Shown here one piece after another: positions 34,786 through 43,928 of a stretch of 64,000 bases of DNA (within the stretch, counting starts at the first letter, position 1; each line of letters begins with the position of its first letter). Location: contig CAWCRU010000031.1 of NCBI GenBank assembly GCA_963798075.1, positions 62,001-126,000 on the forward strand, in the 5' to 3' direction. The position numbers and the translations under genes are program-made. Source of the stretch: DATAOG01 sp963798075 (GTDB taxonomy: Bacteria > Pseudomonadota > Alphaproteobacteria > Geminicoccales > Geminicoccaceae). The notes under the pieces were generated by a model that did not search any database, was not told the DNA's origin, and saw only the letters and a list, made by a program, of their open reading frames with translations.

Positions 34786-36543
34786 TCAGGTGAGCCCCGC
34801 CTTGAGGAGGCTCGAGCGGTGGTGCTCGAGATCGCCCGGCTGCTTATAGTGCAGCGTTAAAAGGTAGCCCTCGACGGTGAAGCCGGGGTCGCGCGCCCGA
34901 ACTTCGGCGGTGTGGGCGCACGCCGCCGCAGCGTTGTCCAGCTGCGCGTGGGCGGCCGCGAGAAATGCGTGATGGGCCGCATCCGGCCGCGTGATCCGCA
35001 TGAAGGAATCGATCGCCTCGGCATAACGTCCGGCCACGAAGTAGGCGCGCCCGAGGTGATTCCAGAAGCGCTCGGGGTGGTAGGGATTCAAGCGCATCGC
35101 CTTTTGGATCCACTCGATGCCCTCGTCCGCCCGGCCGAGCCAGGTCAGAAGCTCGCCCTGTTGAACCAGGATCAGGTCGTTGTTCGGGTTGAGGCTCAGT
35201 CCCCGCTCCTGATGGTACATCGCCCGGTCGTGGTCATCGCCCAAGAGGCTGACCGCAGCCAGGATGCGGTGCACGTCGCTGTCGTTGTCGTCGAGGGCCA
35301 GCGCGGCCTGCAGCGCGCCCACCACACGCGTCCAGGTGGCGCCCCGGTCCGCGCACCAGCCGTAGATCCAGGACTGGCCCAGCACGCATGCCGTCCACGC
35401 GTGGGCGTGGGCGTATTTCGGATCGAGCGTGAGCGCCCGCTCGAGGAGCCGCTGCGCCTCGGCATTGGCCTCGGGCGTCGCGCGGTGGTGCAGGACCTTG
35501 CCGGCCAGCACGAGCTCGTACGCCGCCATGCTGTCGGTGGGCTTGCGCTTCGCCCGGTCGTGGGTCGCCTGCTCGAGCCGTCCCGGCAAGGTCGCGACGA
35601 TCGCCGCGACCACCTCGTCCTGGATCGCGAAGATGTCCTCGAGCTCGCGGTCATAGCGCTCGGCCCAGACGTGGCGGTCGGTCAGGGCGTCGATCAGCTG
35701 CACCGTGACCCGGACCCGTTTGCCGGCCTTGCGCACGCTGCCCTCGACCACGTATTGGACGCCGAACTCGCGCGCCACGTCCTGGATCCGGACCGCCTTG
35801 CCCTTGTGCACGAAAGCCGAGTTGCGCGAGATCACCAAAAGGTCGCGAAAGCGCGAGATGGCGGTGATAAGGTCCTCGGTCAGGCCGTCGGCGAAGAACT
35901 CCTGCTCCGGATCGCCGCTCATGTTCGTGAACGGCAGCACCGCGATCGCCGGCTTGTCGGCCGCCGCCGTGGCGGCCGTCGCCGGCCTGGGTTCGGGTGG
36001 CGCGCTCGCACCCTCTTCGAGCAGCACCCGGAAGACCCGGATAGGGCGGGCGAGGTTCTTTACCGTGCGCTCGCCCAGATCCTCGAAGGCGACGTCGAGC
36101 CGGTCGCCGATCTGATCGCGCACCGCCTGCGAGACGGCGATGCCGCCGGCCTCCGCCAACGCCTCGAGCCGGGCGGCGATGTTGACGCCGTCGCCGAAGA
36201 TGTCGTCGTCCTCGGTGATCACGTCGCCGAGGTTGATGCCGATCCGAAACTGGATCCGGCCTGCCAGCGGCAGGTCGGCGTTGCGCGTTGCTATCCGGCG
36301 CTGAATCTCGGCGGCGCACTGGACCGCCGCGGTGACGCTGCCGAACTCGACCAGCATGCCGTCGCCCGCGGTCTTGATGATCCGGCCCCGGTTCTTGGCG
36401 ATCGCGGGGTCGAGCAGCTCGAGCCGGTGCGCCCGCAGGCGCGCGAGCGTGCCCGCCTCGTCGGTCTCCATCAACCGGCTGTAGCCGACCATGTCGGCGG
36501 CGAAGATCACCGCGAGCCGGCGCTCGACGGTCCTGGCTTCCAT
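34786..36543 (-). CDS. Class III adenylate/guanylate cyclase with TolB-like and TPR domains
   Basis: 585-aa soluble signalling protein. Residues about 5-175 form a class III cyclase domain (RRLAVIFAADMVGYSRLMET with the first metal Asp, RGRIIKTAGDGMLVEFGSV with the second Asp, DIFGDGVNIAARLEALAE). Residues about 200-310 match the TolB/FlgO-like segment (AIAVLPFTNMSGDPEQEFFA, DGLTEDLITAISRFRDLLVI). The rest is TPR repeats. This three-part layout is frequent in Rhizobiales and Rhodospirillales. It should make cAMP from ATP, with TPRs as the input or partner module. The gene stands alone. Confidence 0.93.
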   Translation of the reverse strand: MEARTVERRLAVIFAADMVGYSRLMETDEAGTLARLRAHRLELLDPAIAKNRGRIIKTAGDGMLVEFGSVTAAVQCAAEIQRRIATRNADLPLAGRIQFRIGINLGDVITEDDDIFGDGVNIAARLEALAEAGGIAVSQAVRDQIGDRLDVAFEDLGERTVKNLARPIRVFRVLLEEGASAPPEPRPATAATAAADKPAIAVLPFTNMSGDPEQEFFADGLTEDLITAISRFRDLLVISRNSAFVHKGKAVRIQDVAREFGVQYVVEGSVRKAGKRVRVTVQLIDALTDRHVWAERYDRELEDIFAIQDEVVAAIVATLPGRLEQATHDRAKRKPTDSMAAYELVLAGKVLHHRATPEANAEAQRLLERALTLDPKYAHAHAWTACVLGQSWIYGWCADRGATWTRVVGALQAALALDDNDSDVHRILAAVSLLGDDHDRAMYHQERGLSLNPNNDLILVQQGELLTWLGRADEGIEWIQKAMRLNPYHPERFWNHLGRAYFVAGRYAEAIDSFMRITRPDAAHHAFLAAAHAQLDNAAAACAHTAEVRARDPGFTVEGYLLTLHYKQPGDLEHHRSSLLKAGLT

Positions 36544-36633
36544 GCATTGCTTCCTTCGGCGCGAGTGCTGGAATGTAGCAAGAAAGCCGCCGGCTGGCTA
36601 TGGCGCGGCGTCTGTCCGGCCCCTGCCCGGGGC

Positions 36634-37902
36634 TCACCAGCCGGCCCGCGCCTGCAGCAGCCGCAGACGGTCATCGAGGCGGGCGAGATTATCGCGCGCG
36701 GCGCCGTAGCCGTTCAAGGTCGCGTGCGCGGCCTCCCAGAACAGGGTCGAGACCTTGGCATATTGGGCGCCGGTCACCGCCGAGGGGCGGGCGACCGCAT
36801 CCGGCAAGACCTTGGCGAGGTCGGCGAAGAACGGGTTGGCGGCCAGGACCTCCGGGTCCTGATAGAGGCTGGCTATGGTCGGCGCGAACGAGCCCTCGAT
36901 CGCGCGCCGCTTCTGCTCGGCGGGGCTCGCCAGATAGCGCACGAGGTCGATCGCCGCTGCCTGGTTCTTCGAATGCTTGGAGACCGCGAGTTGCCAGCCG
37001 CCGAGCACGGCGCTGTGGCGACCATGGGCGCCGCCCTTGGGCAAAGGAGCGACGCCGACCTTGCCTTTGAGCGGGCTGTCCGCGGCCTCCAGCAGCGACC
37101 AGGCATAGGGCCAGTTGCGCATGAAGACGGCGTTGCCCCGCTCGAAGGTGATCCTCGCATCCTCCTCGACGAACTGGCTGACCCGGGGTGGTGCTATCGT
37201 CCCGACCCAGGCGGCGGCCTCGCCAAGTGCCAGTGCCGCGGCCGGGTTGTCGACAGTGATCGCGCCGTTGCCGTCAACGATCGTGCCGCCGCCATAGGCG
37301 TTGATCCACTCCAGCGCGTTGCAGGTCAGACCCTCGTAGGCCTGGCCTTCGAAGACGAGGCCAAAGATGTCGGGGTTGCCGGCCGCGCGCTCGGCCGTCT
37401 GGATCATGAGCGCAGTGTCGGCGAGCTCGGCCCAGGTCGCCGGCACCGGCACGCCATATTTGGCCAGCAGGTCCTTGCGGTAATAGAGCATGCCCGCGTC
37501 GGTGAACCAGGGCATGGCGACGAGACGGCCCCCGACCGTGTTGTTGGCAACGATCGCCGGCAGGTGCCGGTTCAGCACGTCGGGCGCGATCTGGGAGCTG
37601 AGGTCGACAAGCTCGCCCGCGAGCGCGCTCGGCCAGATCACGTCGATCTCAAGCACGTCAAGACCGGGGTCGCCACGGCCGAGCAGGTCCAGATATTGGA
37701 AATAGCGCTCGTTGCTGCGCTCGGGGCCGCGGATGACCTTGACGCTGTTGCCGCTCGCGGCCGCCCAGGCGTCCGCCGCCTCCTGACAGAGGCGCATCTC
37801 CATGTCCTGGGCACCGCAGGAGAGGGTGACCTCGGCCGCGCCGGCGGGCAGCACGCCGAGCAGCCATGCGCCGAGCGCGGCGGAGCAGATTCCGAGCCTC
37901 AT
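36634..37902 (-). CDS. Extracellular sugar-binding protein (ABC family 1), orphan
   Basis: 422-aa periplasmic binding protein of the maltose/trehalose (CUT1) kind. The signal peptide is LGICSAALGAWLLGVLPAGAA. Blocks: LDVLEIDVIWPSALAGELVD, MPWFTDAGMLYYRKDLLAKY, ITFERGNAVFMRNWPYAWSL, VAPLPKGGAHGRHSAVLGGW and YLASPAEQKRRAIEGSFAPT. The ATG at 37902 is directly ahead of the leader. No CUT1 permeases or ATPase lie nearby, so the channel partner is elsewhere or the gene serves a different system. It is divergent from ltnD, suggesting shared control. Confidence 0.9.
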   Translation of the reverse strand: MRLGICSAALGAWLLGVLPAGAAEVTLSCGAQDMEMRLCQEAADAWAAASGNSVKVIRGPERSNERYFQYLDLLGRGDPGLDVLEIDVIWPSALAGELVDLSSQIAPDVLNRHLPAIVANNTVGGRLVAMPWFTDAGMLYYRKDLLAKYGVPVPATWAELADTALMIQTAERAAGNPDIFGLVFEGQAYEGLTCNALEWINAYGGGTIVDGNGAITVDNPAAALALGEAAAWVGTIAPPRVSQFVEEDARITFERGNAVFMRNWPYAWSLLEAADSPLKGKVGVAPLPKGGAHGRHSAVLGGWQLAVSKHSKNQAAAIDLVRYLASPAEQKRRAIEGSFAPTIASLYQDPEVLAANPFFADLAKVLPDAVARPSAVTGAQYAKVSTLFWEAAHATLNGYGAARDNLARLDDRLRLLQARAGW

Positions 37903-38071
37903 GATCGCCTCCCTGCGTCGACCTGCGAGCCGGTTCGTCTGAAAAGTGTAGCATGGCGGCTCTGGGAGCGCGAAGCCGACGCGCATTCGAAGCGCTCCGG
38001 TTGTGGCCGGGCCGGGACTTGGCTAGCTTCAAGGCTCGCGGGCCGCTCGCCGCTCGCGAGGGGGATCGAGG

Positions 38072-38995
38072 ATGCCAGAGGCCACGCCGATCGGCTTCAT
38101 CGGACTTGGTGCCATGGGCGCCGGCATGGCCGCCAACCTGCTGCGCGCGGGCTTCAGGGTGACCGGCTTCGACCTCAGGCAGGCGGCGCTCGAGAAGCTG
38201 GTCGAGCAGGGCGGTCACGCTGCAGCGAGCCCGCGCGCGGCGGCCGCGGGCGCCGCACTGCTGGTCGTCATGGTGGTCAACGACGCCCAGGTGGACGCCG
38301 TGCTGTTCGGAGCGGAGGGCGCGCTGGAGACGCTGCCCGAGGGTGCCACGGTCGTGCTCTCGAGCACCGTTGCGGCGGGCTATACGCGCGGCCTCGGCGA
38401 GCGCCTTGCGGCGCGTGGCCTGTATCTTCTGGATGCGCCGGTGAGCGGTGGTGCCTCCGGCGCCGAGGCCGGGAAGCTCACGATCATGGCCTCGGGGCCG
38501 GAAGCGGCATTCGCCGCCGCCGGGCCAGCGTTCGCGGCCTGCGCCAAGCAGGTCTATCGCCTGGGCGATCAGCCCGGGATCGGCTCGACGGTCAAGGCGG
38601 TCAACCAACTGCTGGCCGGCATCAACCTCGTGACCGCGGCCGAGGGCATGGCGTTCGGGGTGGCACTCGGCGCCGATCCCAAGGTGCTCTACGAGGTGAT
38701 CCGAGGCGCTGCCGGCGGCAGCTGGATGTTCGAGAACCGGGTGCCGCACATGCTGGCGGACGACTACACGCCGACCAGTGCGATCGACATCTGGGTCAAG
38801 GACCTGGGCCTCGTGCTCGAGACCGGCAAAGCGCTGAAGATGCCCTTGCCGATGGCGGCTGCCGCCTATCAGGTGGTGATGATGGCCGCTGCGAAGGGCC
38901 TCGGGCCGATCGACGACGCGGGCTTCGTCAAGGTCTACGAGAGTTTCACCGGGGCCAAGATCGCCGGCCCCAGGGGCGGGGACAAGACGGGATGA
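38072..38995 (+). CDS. ltnD: L-threonate dehydrogenase-like (3-hydroxyisobutyrate dehydrogenase family)
   Basis: 307-aa NAD-dependent beta-hydroxyacid dehydrogenase. Rossmann start IGFIGLGAMGAGMAANLLRA; substrate block DAPVSGGASGAEAGKLTIMA; catalytic Lys in STVKAVNQLLAGIN; C-terminal all-helical half ends VYESFTGAKIAG. Tartronate-semialdehyde and 3-hydroxyisobutyrate dehydrogenases look alike. OtnK and OtnC genes 3 kb downstream make LtnD, which oxidises L-threonate to 2-oxo-tetronate, the best reading. It shares an ATGA overlap with the lipoprotein gene after it. Confidence 0.8.
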   Translation: MPEATPIGFIGLGAMGAGMAANLLRAGFRVTGFDLRQAALEKLVEQGGHAAASPRAAAAGAALLVVMVVNDAQVDAVLFGAEGALETLPEGATVVLSSTVAAGYTRGLGERLAARGLYLLDAPVSGGASGAEAGKLTIMASGPEAAFAAAGPAFAACAKQVYRLGDQPGIGSTVKAVNQLLAGINLVTAAEGMAFGVALGADPKVLYEVIRGAAGGSWMFENRVPHMLADDYTPTSAIDIWVKDLGLVLETGKALKMPLPMAAAAYQVVMMAAAKGLGPIDDAGFVKVYESFTGAKIAGPRGGDKTG

Positions 38996-39753
38996 ACCGG
39001 TCGGCGCACGGATTGCTAGCTTCGGGTCGAATCGCGCTCGGGATCGACCTCGGTACGACCATGCTCGCCGCCGGTCTGATCCTGGCGGGATGTGCCAAAT
39101 ACGAACCGACCCAGCAGCGGCTGACGATCGCTCCGGATCCGGTCGACTGCGCCGACGGCACGCCCGGAACCTGCGTCACGGTCACCGATGATGCGGGCGA
39201 CGTGTGGATCACGCGGCCCGGCGAGATCGCGGGCTTCACCTACGAGCCGGGATTCGCCTACGAGCTGCTGGTCGAGGAGCCCTCGCAGGTCAACGAGGCC
39301 GAATCCCCCGAGCCGCTGCGACTGACGCTGGTCCAAATCCTGAGCAAGCAGGCAGCTGGCGCATCCGAACAGACGCTGACAGCGCGCCTCGACCAGGGCC
39401 AGTGGTTGCTCGCGAACGTCAGCCCCAGCGATTACAGCGAGGCCCAGTGGGCGGCCAGTCGGATCACCGCCAGCTTCGACCTCGGCGCCGGCCGCCTGTC
39501 CGGTTTCGCCGGCTGCAACGACTACTTCGCCACGCTCGCCGTCACGGGCGATCAGATCCAGGTGTCGGCGCCAGGTTCGACCCGGAAAGCCTGTGCCCCG
39601 CAGACGGTCATGGACCTGGAGCAGGAGTATCTGACGCGGATCGCCAGAGCCACGGCCTTCGCCGTCACGCCTGGCCGGCTGGAGCTTTCCTTGTCCGACG
39701 GCAGCGGCATGGAGTTCCGCAGCGCCGGCAAAGCATCCAATGCCGCCAAGTAG
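38992..39753 (+). CDS. Lipoprotein with DUF4377 and META (HslJ-like) domains
   Basis: 253 aa from the ATG overlapping the ltnD stop. An internal Met 24 codons later (MLAAGLILAGCAKYEP) gives a cleaner lipoprotein leader with lipobox LAGC and may be the real start. The N-terminal mature domain (TVTDDAGDVWITRPGEIAGF, YEPGFAYELLVEE) resembles DUF4377. Residues about 155-245 form a META domain (LSGFAGCNDYFATLAVTGDQ with the FxGCN core). Such proteins are envelope-stress-type lipoproteins. Coupling to a dehydrogenase gene is unexpected. It converges on the cupin gene immediately at 39754. Confidence 0.8.
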   Translation: MNRSAHGLLASGRIALGIDLGTTMLAAGLILAGCAKYEPTQQRLTIAPDPVDCADGTPGTCVTVTDDAGDVWITRPGEIAGFTYEPGFAYELLVEEPSQVNEAESPEPLRLTLVQILSKQAAGASEQTLTARLDQGQWLLANVSPSDYSEAQWAASRITASFDLGAGRLSGFAGCNDYFATLAVTGDQIQVSAPGSTRKACAPQTVMDLEQEYLTRIARATAFAVTPGRLELSLSDGSGMEFRSAGKASNAAK

Positions 39754-40149
39754 CTACTCGACGTTCGGCTCCCAGGCGCCGTCGACGAAATAGGCCTCGT
39801 TCTCGCCCGGCCAGGGCGGCATGGTGACCGCGACCGCGGCGAGCGCCTGCTCGCCGTCGTTGCGCAGCTGGAACCAGGTGCCGGTCGGGATCGCGATCGA
39901 GACGCCGGGCGCTACCTCGGCGATTTCCGAGCGCTCGCCGAGCCGGCGCCACATGCGCCCCTGCCCGGCGAGGAAATACCAGACCTCCTCGACCGTCCGA
40001 TGACAGACCGCATGCGAGGTCTGCCCTGGGCCGAGGGTGAAATGCGCCATGCTGCCCCGGGGCGTGGTCGCCAGGATGCGGACCTCGCAGCCATCCGGTG
40101 CGATCACGTCGGCCGCCGCGCCAAGCGCCTTGGTGACGAGGTCAGCCAT
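39754..40149 (-). CDS. Cupin-domain protein
   Basis: 131-aa single cupin. Metal-binding motif 1 is spread over HFTLGPGQTSHAVCHRTVEE (His/His/Glu) and motif 2 over GVSIAIPTGTWFQLRNDGEQ, where the usual His is replaced by Gln (FQLRN). It may bind metal weakly or not at all. Conserved aromatics suit a small sugar or polar ligand. It sits between the META lipoprotein (convergent, zero-base gap) and the Uma2 gene, in the acid-sugar region. Confidence 0.82.
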   Translation of the reverse strand: MADLVTKALGAAADVIAPDGCEVRILATTPRGSMAHFTLGPGQTSHAVCHRTVEEVWYFLAGQGRMWRRLGERSEIAEVAPGVSIAIPTGTWFQLRNDGEQALAAVAVTMPPWPGENEAYFVDGAWEPNVE

Positions 40150-40166
40150 CGGCAGGACCCGCCGGT

Positions 40167-40718
40167 CTAGACGCCGCTATCGGCGTAAATCGCGGCAAAG
40201 GGGATCGTGACGCCCACGGCCCCAAGCTCGAGCGAGGCATCGCCGATCAGATTTTCGACCTCCCACTTCTGCCCACGACGCCGCCAGATCACGACATGTC
40301 GTTGCTCGCTCGCGACCAGGACGATCTCCCGGACCAATTCGATCTGGCTGTAGTCGTAAGCTTTGCGCCCCCGGTCGTGCTCGATCGTCGAGGGTGACAG
40401 CACCTCGATCACGACCACAGGATTGGGAATCACCTTCGTGCCGGGCTCGACCCGTGTGCAACTGACGACAATGTCGGCCTCATAGAAGGTGTCGTCCCGG
40501 TCGGGACGCTCGACGCCCGCTTCAGCGCCAGCGTAGCATGGGGGCTTGAGCCTCGACTTCAGCTCGTGACCGAGATTTATCAAGATGATCGAGTGCGCCG
40601 GCGCGGCCGGTGCCATCGCGACGGGACGGCCGTCGATCAGCTCGTAGCGCGTGTCCGTGCCGTCGTCCCAGCGCAGGAACTCGGCCACCGTCATCCGTTT
40701 CTCAGCCGCGTCCGCCAT
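40167..40718 (-). CDS. Uma2-family PD-(D/E)XK endonuclease-like protein
   Basis: 183-aa Uma2 (DUF820) protein. Blocks: MTVAEFLRWDDGTDTRYELI, DGRPVAMAPAAPAHSIILIN, ADIVVSC and PNPVVVIEVLSPSTIEHDRG, which contain the PD-(D/E)xK-like core (Asp in ADIVV, E in VIEVLSPST). The family is expanded in cyanobacteria and some Alphaproteobacteria; function is largely unknown. The ATG at 40718 has good context. It is about 30 bases from the DenD-like gene and follows it on the same strand. Confidence 0.9.
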   Translation of the reverse strand: MADAAEKRMTVAEFLRWDDGTDTRYELIDGRPVAMAPAAPAHSIILINLGHELKSRLKPPCYAGAEAGVERPDRDDTFYEADIVVSCTRVEPGTKVIPNPVVVIEVLSPSTIEHDRGRKAYDYSQIELVREIVLVASEQRHVVIWRRRGQKWEVENLIGDASLELGAVGVTIPFAAIYADSGV

Positions 40719-40750
40719 GACCGCAGTCTACTCCGGAATGCGCAGGACGG

Positions 40751-41737
40751 CTACGCGATGTTGCCGCCGAGTTCGTCCTCGATGTGGGCCCGGATGATCT
40801 CACCGACATCGGCGTCCGGCTCGAAGCCCATCTGGCGCCCGCGCTCGGCATCGAACCGCGCCGGCCAGCCGGCGACGATCCTTTGGATCATCGGATCGGG
40901 CTGCCAGCGGATCCGGCGCGCCACCCGCTCGCCGGCGATCTCGGCGAGCGCATCGACCATCTGGCCGATCGAGACCGTGATCCCGGGCAAGGTCAGCATC
41001 CGGGTCATGCCGAAGGCCGCGGCCGGCTGCTCGAAGGCGTGGGTCAGCGCCTGGATCACCCGGCGGGGCGAGAGGATGTACATCTCGGCCTCGCGCGCGA
41101 CCGGGCAGACCGCCTCCTCGCCGGCGAGCGGCTCGCGGATGATCGAGCTCGCGAAGGTCGAGGCGGCCTTGTTGGGCTTGCCCGGGCGGACCACGATGGT
41201 CGGCAGGCGCAAGGCCCGGCCGTCGACGAAGCCCTTGCGGCCGTAGTCGTTGAGCATGAGCTCGCCCGCGGCCTTCTGGGCGCCGTAGGAGGTCTGCGGC
41301 GTCAGGATCGTGCCGTCGTCCAGAACCGCCGGCATCTCGCCGCCATAGACCGCGACCGAGCTCGCGAACACGAGGCGAACGGGCTGCTCGAGAGCCCGGC
41401 AGGACTCGAGGACGTGGCGCGTGCCGTCGAGGTTGACCCGGTAGCCGAGGTCGAAGTCCTGCTCGGCGTTGGCGCTGACGATCGCCGCGAGATGAAACAC
41501 GCCATCGGTGCGGGTGCCGATCAGCTCCTTGACCGCAGCCGGATCGGTGATGTCGCCGGCGACGGTCTCGAGGCGCGGATCGTCGGGCAGGCCGTCGGCC
41601 TCGACCACGTCGAACAGCGTGATCGTCCGGAGCGACTGCACGGTGCCGTTTTGGTCCATCAGCGTGCCGCGGACGAGGAGCGCGCGCGCGAGCTTCTTGC
41701 CGATGAAGCCGGCGCCGCCGGTGATCACGATGCGCAT
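40751..41737 (-). CDS. denD: D-erythronate dehydrogenase-like extended SDR
   Basis: 328-aa extended short-chain dehydrogenase. NAD-binding motif TGGAGFIGKKLARALL; active-site Ser near FASSVAVYGGEMPAVL; catalytic YxxxK in YGAQKAAGELMLNDY; AFEQPAAAFGMTR and PGITVSIGQMVDALAE near the C-terminus are family-typical. Divergent promoter space of 111 bases separates it from otnK. In characterised tetronate clusters DenD oxidises D-erythronate to 2-oxo-tetronate, which OtnK phosphorylates, so the name rests on family plus neighbours. GGAGG precedes the ATG. Confidence 0.85.
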   Translation of the reverse strand: MRIVITGGAGFIGKKLARALLVRGTLMDQNGTVQSLRTITLFDVVEADGLPDDPRLETVAGDITDPAAVKELIGTRTDGVFHLAAIVSANAEQDFDLGYRVNLDGTRHVLESCRALEQPVRLVFASSVAVYGGEMPAVLDDGTILTPQTSYGAQKAAGELMLNDYGRKGFVDGRALRLPTIVVRPGKPNKAASTFASSIIREPLAGEEAVCPVAREAEMYILSPRRVIQALTHAFEQPAAAFGMTRMLTLPGITVSIGQMVDALAEIAGERVARRIRWQPDPMIQRIVAGWPARFDAERGRQMGFEPDADVGEIIRAHIEDELGGNIA

Positions 41738-41848
41738 GGGGGCCTCCCTCGGATGGTACCGGCGCCGGCCGGCAGATTTGGGCTTGGCGCAGCCGGGTCA
41801 GGGTGCGCTAGAAAGAACCGGACGCTACCATAGAGCAGCCGATAGCCC

Positions 41849-43135
41849 ATGTCGCTCCCGCCAGCGCCGCTCCTTTTGGGCTGCATCGCCGACGACTTCA
41901 CCGGCGCCACCGACCTTGCGAGCATGCTGGTGCGCCAGGGCATGGCGACCGTGCAGCTGATCGGAGTGCCGGGCGAGGCCATCGATCCCGGGGCCGCGCA
42001 GGCGGTCGTGATCGCGCTCAAGTCGCGCACCATCCCGGCCGCGGACGCGATCCGGCAGTCGCTGGCGGCGCTCGAATGGCTTGGCGCCCGGGGTGCTGCG
42101 CAGATCCTGTTCAAATACTGCTCGACCTTCGATTCCACCGATGCGGGCAACATCGGGCCGGTCAGCGAGGCGCTGCTGGAGGCGCTCGGCGCCGATCTGA
42201 CGATCGCCTGCCCGGCGCTGCCCGAGAACGGCCGCAGCGTCTATCTGGGCCATCTGTTCGTGGGCGAGCAGCTGCTCTCGGACAGCCCCATGCGCCACCA
42301 TCCGCTGACGCCGATGACAGACAGCAACCTGGTCGCGGTGCTGCAGCGGCAGAGCCGGACCCCGGTCGGGCTGTTGCCTTTTGCCGTTGTCGATCGAGGG
42401 CCGGACGCGATCCGGGCACGCCTGGCCGAGCTGCGTGCGCAAGGCATCCGGCAGGCGATCGCGGATGCGCTCTGCGAGCGTCATCTGATCGATCTCGGCG
42501 CCGGCGCTGCCGATCTCGCCCTGGTCACGGGCGGCTCGGGCATCGCGATGGGCCTGCCGGCGAACTTTCGGCGCCGGGGCCAACTCGACGAATCGCGGCC
42601 GGCGGATGCGCTGCCGCACGTCGAGGGGCATGCCGCGATCCTCTCGGGCAGCTGCTCGGCCGCGACGCTGGCGCAGGTCGAGCGCCACCGCGCCGCCGGC
42701 CGCCTCGCGCTGGCGGTGGATCCGGTCCGACTCGCCGAGGACGGCGGCGAGATCGAGCGGGCGCTGGCCTTCGCCGAACGCCACGTGGGGCAAGGGCCGA
42801 TCCTGTTCAGCTCCTCGGCACCGCCCGAGGAGGTCGCCAGGGCCCAGGCCCGGCTCGGGCGCGGACGCGCCGGCACGGTCGTCGAGACGGCGATGGCGAC
42901 GATCGCGCGCGCCCTGGTCGAGCAGGGCGTCCGGCGCCTGGTGGTCGCCGGCGGCGAGACCGCGGGTGCGGTGGTCGAGGCGCTCGGCGTCCGGGCGCTG
43001 AGGATCGGGCCGGCGATCGATCCGGGCGTGCCCTGGACCTTGAGCCTGGGCGCGCCGGAGCTGTTGCTGGCGCTCAAGTCCGGCAATTTCGGCGCGCCCG
43101 ATTTCTTCATCAAGGCGTTCGAGCGGGCGCCTTGA
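41849..43135 (+). CDS. otnK: 3-oxo-tetronate / four-carbon acid sugar kinase (DUF1537 family)
   Basis: 428-aa kinase of the four-carbon acid-sugar pathway. N-terminal substrate domain: LLGCIADDFTGATDLASMLV, then LFKYCSTFDSTDAGNIGPVS, the two family signatures. C-terminal nucleotide domain: ARALVEQGVRRLVVAGGETA and GPAIDPGVPWTLSLGAPELL. It phosphorylates 3-oxo-tetronate at C4, feeding the OtnC aldolase, which begins five bases after its stop. Confidence 0.93.
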   Translation: MSLPPAPLLLGCIADDFTGATDLASMLVRQGMATVQLIGVPGEAIDPGAAQAVVIALKSRTIPAADAIRQSLAALEWLGARGAAQILFKYCSTFDSTDAGNIGPVSEALLEALGADLTIACPALPENGRSVYLGHLFVGEQLLSDSPMRHHPLTPMTDSNLVAVLQRQSRTPVGLLPFAVVDRGPDAIRARLAELRAQGIRQAIADALCERHLIDLGAGAADLALVTGGSGIAMGLPANFRRRGQLDESRPADALPHVEGHAAILSGSCSAATLAQVERHRAAGRLALAVDPVRLAEDGGEIERALAFAERHVGQGPILFSSSAPPEEVARAQARLGRGRAGTVVETAMATIARALVEQGVRRLVVAGGETAGAVVEALGVRALRIGPAIDPGVPWTLSLGAPELLLALKSGNFGAPDFFIKAFERAP

Positions 43136-43140
43136 GTGCC

Positions 43141-43776
43141 ATGACCAACGCGCAGCTTCGCGACGAGATCGCCCTGTTCGGCGCTTTCCTGACCAGCCAG
43201 GGCCTGGCCCACGGCAGCACCGGCAACATCAGCGTCCGGCTCGACGACGGCTGGCTGATCACGCCGACCAACTCGCGCCTCGGCCGGCTCGACCCGGCGC
43301 GGATCGCAAGGCTCGACCGGGACGGCCGCCTGCTGGCCGGCGATCCTCCGTCCAAGGAGGCATTCCTGCATCGTTGCGTCTACGACATGCGGCCCGGCGC
43401 CCGCGCGATCGTCCATCTGCACTCGACCCACTCGGTCGCGGTATCGTGCCTGGCGGGCATCGATGCCGCCGATGTGCTGCCGCCGCTCACCGCCTATTAC
43501 GTGATGCGGGTGGGCCGGCTGCCGCTCATCCCCTACTTCCCGCCGGGCGACGAGCGCCTCGCCGCCGCGGTGCGCGAGGTCGCCGCCCGGCACGCCGCGG
43601 TGCTGCTCGCGAACCACGGGCCCGTGGTCGCCGGCACGAGCCTGGATGCGGCGGTGGGCGCAATCGAGGAGCTCGAAGCTACGGCCAAGCTCTTCCTGCT
43701 GCTGCGGGGGCCCGCCGCGCGGCCGCTGACGGCGACCGAGGTCGGCGAGCTCGAGGCCCGCTTTCCGCCGGCCTGA
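43141..43776 (+). CDS. otnC: 3-oxo-tetronate 4-phosphate decarboxylase (class II aldolase family)
   Basis: 211-aa zinc-dependent class II aldolase-fold enzyme. The phosphate loop HGSTGNISVRLDDGW, the catalytic Glu in PPSKEAFLHRCVY, the Zn ligands in AIVHLHSTHSVAV and the third His in LLANHGPVVAG are all present. Family members with this partner decarboxylate 3-oxo-tetronate 4-phosphate to dihydroxyacetone phosphate and CO2. It is the second gene of the otnK-otnC operon. The OtnI isomerase was not found nearby, so it may lie elsewhere or be dispensable with this substrate. Confidence 0.92.
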   Translation: MTNAQLRDEIALFGAFLTSQGLAHGSTGNISVRLDDGWLITPTNSRLGRLDPARIARLDRDGRLLAGDPPSKEAFLHRCVYDMRPGARAIVHLHSTHSVAVSCLAGIDAADVLPPLTAYYVMRVGRLPLIPYFPPGDERLAAAVREVAARHAAVLLANHGPVVAGTSLDAAVGAIEELEATAKLFLLLRGPAARPLTATEVGELEARFPPA

Positions 43777-43928
43777 GCGACAACGGCCACAAAACGTCGC
43801 AAATGCCCCCGAGTTGGAGCGGCCCTCTGTTCTGTGCAGGACCTTCCCGGGCGCCCGGATCTACCAGGGCCAATGACGGCCTCGACCGGACGGCGACAAT
43901 AATCTTTGCAAAGGAGTGCAGGTCGCGC

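Noticed and set aside
34912..39753. A 1613-codon plus-strand open frame
   Set aside because: It runs antisense through the intact cyclase and sugar-binding protein genes and is open only because of high G+C third positions. Only its last part (38992-39753) is a real gene.
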